Shown here: piece after piece, positions 61,471-64,000 of the stretch
Position numbering within the stretch: the stretch's first letter is position 1
Layout of the letters: the number at the start of each line of letters is the position of its first letter
Assembly: GCA_034190875.2 (NCBI GenBank)
Contig: CM067345.1
Location: 24,543,392 to 24,607,391, forward strand
Source: Urechis unicinctus
Lineage: Eukaryota > Annelida > Polychaeta > Xenopneusta > Urechidae
Direction: 5' to 3'
Length of the DNA: 64,000 nucleotides
Translations under genes and position numbers: made by a program
Notes under the pieces: generated by a model
Told to the model about the DNA's origin: nothing
Seen by the model: the letters and a program-made list of their open reading frames with translations, nothing else
The model's database searches: none

Positions 61471-61908
61471 TGAAAGTCAAATAATTAAATCCAATTGTCA
61501 TTAGCTGCATAAAATATTTATTAAAAAATACCGTAATAGCATCTGAATCCATATCGAATTCGCATACTTATTTGATGAAACCAAATCCCCCCCTTCCTCA
61601 TTTATACATAGTCATTACACAAAGCGCCGCAATGCCTCAGAAGTTACTGGTGAGCTGAACATGGTCACTTTGACTATTATAGCTCTGAATCAATTGTGCT
61701 GCAATCAATTCACCCCTTTTTGTTCCACCCTTAAAGAGTCTGTTCAGCCACATATCAGGCAATCAGGGACCATTTCGTTATTACATTACTACGATTAACG
61801 CAGACGTAGGTAATGACATCTTCTAATTTGTGCCGCAGAGTTTACATGATGGGAATCATGTTGATAAGTTTTTGACATTATAATTTGAATGGAAATATTC
61901 ATGATCTA

Positions 61909-62209
61909 CTGTAAATCATAACGTGCTCTGAATTTACCTCGCTATCGATGTGTATTCTTCCGCTTTAGTTACATAATGTAGATTTCATAAAATTTTCACT
62001 CATTCAAGTTGTGGGCATAATTGTGCACACATTAGACAAGCAGGAAGGGTAATGTACGACAACATAAATGGCGACAGCCGGGATCTTTAAGGATCTTTTT
62101 TCTGAGACCACAGCGCCGCATAGCGACTGAAAGTCTGAAAACTTAAAACTTTTGGTTTCCAAGGTGCGGTTGCCAAGCAGCTTGCTAGGCAACCTCGTTC
62201 CAAATATGG
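61909..62209. repeat. dispersed repeat, copy B
   Basis: The counterpart of 16492-16758, with the same block order. It carries about 30 extra bases in the middle (around 62100-62140). Confidence 0.7.
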
Positions 62210-64000
62210 GGCTGAACAGTCTCTTTAATATAGACAATGTCAAGATAAAAGGCATACATGGTCTCAATAAGTTATGTTAGATTACCATATTCATTAAAAT
62301 ACTCACGATTAGCAGAGCCATTTTTACTTGACTGATTACGCGGTCCAACCCAACTACCTTTATAAAGGTAAATTAATCATTTCAATTAATATGATTATTG
62401 TCTAGAATAACGCGATGATATTGTCAACACAAGGCTGATAACTCAATCATTTTATCAACAAGTTAACACAAGCAGTTTATTCAATAACACTGAAACGAGC
62501 CATGTTGATAACATCTTCAGATGATAGGGAAGTATAAAATATGCATGCTGCATAGCAATTCCTGGTGCTCTTGTAATAATTCTTTGTACTTAAAAGAACA
62601 AGGCTATGAAATGCCATACAAAACACTTAAACATGGGACGATTGAAAAACACCCACGTTTAGCGACTGAATAATTATTCTTAAACCGGGAACCATAGTCA
62701 AGCTTACTCGCAACTAACATTAAAGCAAACTGTCAAAAGTAGGATAAGAACAACGGCGGGTTGCTAATGGGTAGTATACAGTGAGAGAATAACTCCACAT
62801 CATAAGCTCCAATAAAATAATAGGATAAAATAAGTACAGCATTGGGACCATTGTACTGAGATGCGGACAATGTAACCGGAAGTAGATCGTTCATGTCAAG
62901 TCAACTCGATACGCTTTTAATGATGGTCACTACATAAGCTCTGGATGGAATATCTCCAAATTATATTACTCTTGTGGTCAAAGAAAAACAGTTAGAAGCT
63001 TCCTTCATTACACAAATAAGATTGCATACATATCAAAAAGCACCACTGAGTGTCATTGTCAGCTGTATGTAGATTCAAGCAGCTCCTATGGTCACGTTAC
63101 TGGTGCGGCTTTTTGGAAGACACTCAACCTTCTTCCCAAGAGGCACTGAGTTATTAAGATGCAACCCGGTCAACAGCTGAAATAAAAACATACCCAACAT
63201 AGCCCGCTTGAACAGGGGGCGTTCTGCTCACATACACATCAGGTTTACTCCACAGTTCCTTGTGTATTGATATATTGCCAATAGATGCGTGGGTGATTAT
63301 GAAACTACTCTGTTCTAGACGCCAATCTAGTAAGCAAACATTACATGGCAGTATGAACAAACCGATTTCAATACCAGGCAACTCAGTGTAGTCACTGTAT
63401 TCGGGAGTTCTATACATAACTCCGTTCAAGCGTACAGATCTGCTACCGTCATTCGGTGGTAGGGACTTCAAATATGTTCTGCTAAGAAGGGCTGTTAAAC
63501 ATTGGACACTCGTACACTAAAATAAACACTAGGGTGTCCAAGAGTTTATCTTATAATGTGTGAGATATAAGACACATGTTCACAAGTGACATACAAAGTC
63601 ATCTTCTGCATTCATACACTCACAAATTTCATACATGCATTATCCTTATATTTGGAACACAGATACCCATCTAATATGGCTTAAACATATGTTAGCACCA
63701 TTTTCATGACCCTTCCTAATCTAATCTACAGGGTTCCTAACGAAGTCAATGCTACACAAAGTGAAATATATTAAATATCCAAACTAAACCAGCAAATAAG
63801 AATTTGATCAAAACATATCTTCGAATTTGAAAAGCCCCTCAAGATGACACCTTTAATTGCGATATGTTCAAAGAACACCAGTACACTCCAAGTGTCTTCA
63901 ATCGATTCCTCATTTAACGGCTAACCCTCAGAAGTTACTGGAGACAGCGAATTCCGAACACCCCGACTCTCGTTGTAGAATTGAAGAAGCATTTAAGCAC
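62210..64000. other. mostly featureless right end
   Basis: No firm gene. A minus-strand open stretch at 63471-63154 includes SLPPNDGSRSVRLNGVMYRT, which reads like real coding sequence but has no confirmed splice partners. Confidence 0.25.

Noticed and set aside
63154-63471. heparanase gene call
   Set aside because: The resemblance is one short SVRLNG-type block. No catalytic region or splice partners are visible in the window.

Overview
The window is nuclear DNA of an animal, most likely a marine invertebrate (a lophotrochozoan or an invertebrate deuterostome; the sequence alone does not settle which). The grounds are host genes split by GT-AG introns with clear animal orthologues, AT-rich intergenic DNA, long TA and CA microsatellites, tRNA-Leu-primed Mag-like Ty3/gypsy elements, a DIRS-like retrotransposon relic, and several THAP and PHD zinc-finger fragments of the sort common in such genomes. 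There is no sign of bacterial or organellar DNA.

Four host genes can be read through. A concentrative nucleoside transporter (SLC28/CNT) lies on the minus strand at 16128-11151: ten coding exons with matching phases, about 588 residues. An ARFGAP2/3-type Arf GTPase-activating protein lies on the plus strand at 34105-39558: twelve coding exons, 554 residues, with a poly(A) signal near 40702. It converges on a NIT2-type omega-amidase on the minus strand (43230-41006, eight exons found, first few codons not located). Next, also on the minus strand, is KCTD9 (45767-44544), a single uninterrupted 407-codon reading frame with a 5' UTR splice acceptor and a short upstream ORF. A fifth minus-strand gene at about 24590-23889 has four phase-compatible exons but was not recognised. 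The four named genes have unrelated housekeeping roles: nucleoside uptake, COPI/Golgi traffic, amide metabolism and a BTB adaptor.

The rest is largely repeats. 0-4 kb holds LTR-like repeats, one split by an insertion carrying a tandem duplication and a tRNA-derived SINE. 4.08-9.03 kb is a young Ty3/gypsy element with 149-bp LTRs. 9.3-9.7 kb has a THAP relic. 16.5-19.1 kb has a dispersed repeat and a DIRS-like relic, followed by an HTH reading frame and a 34-bp minisatellite (19.5-20.2 kb). 20.6-32.4 kb contains four copies of an AT-rich repeat, a second THAP relic, a P2X7-C-terminus-like relic, an LTR-like repeat and a partial Ty3/gypsy fossil (25.5-27.4 kb). 48.4-49.6 kb has a PHD relic and a third THAP exon. 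51.3 kb has a solo LTR, and 53.2-57.9 kb a second nearly complete young Ty3/gypsy element (minus strand) with 86-89 bp LTRs. 58-61 kb is dominated by three CA/TA arrays.

No new molecular system could be demonstrated. The observations most worth a check are a CNT transporter lacking the usual Gln-Thr-Glu substrate-contact motif, a THAP exon whose frame breaks only at a homopolymer, an AT-rich repeat family that abuts one THAP start, and an unidentified multi-exon gene.
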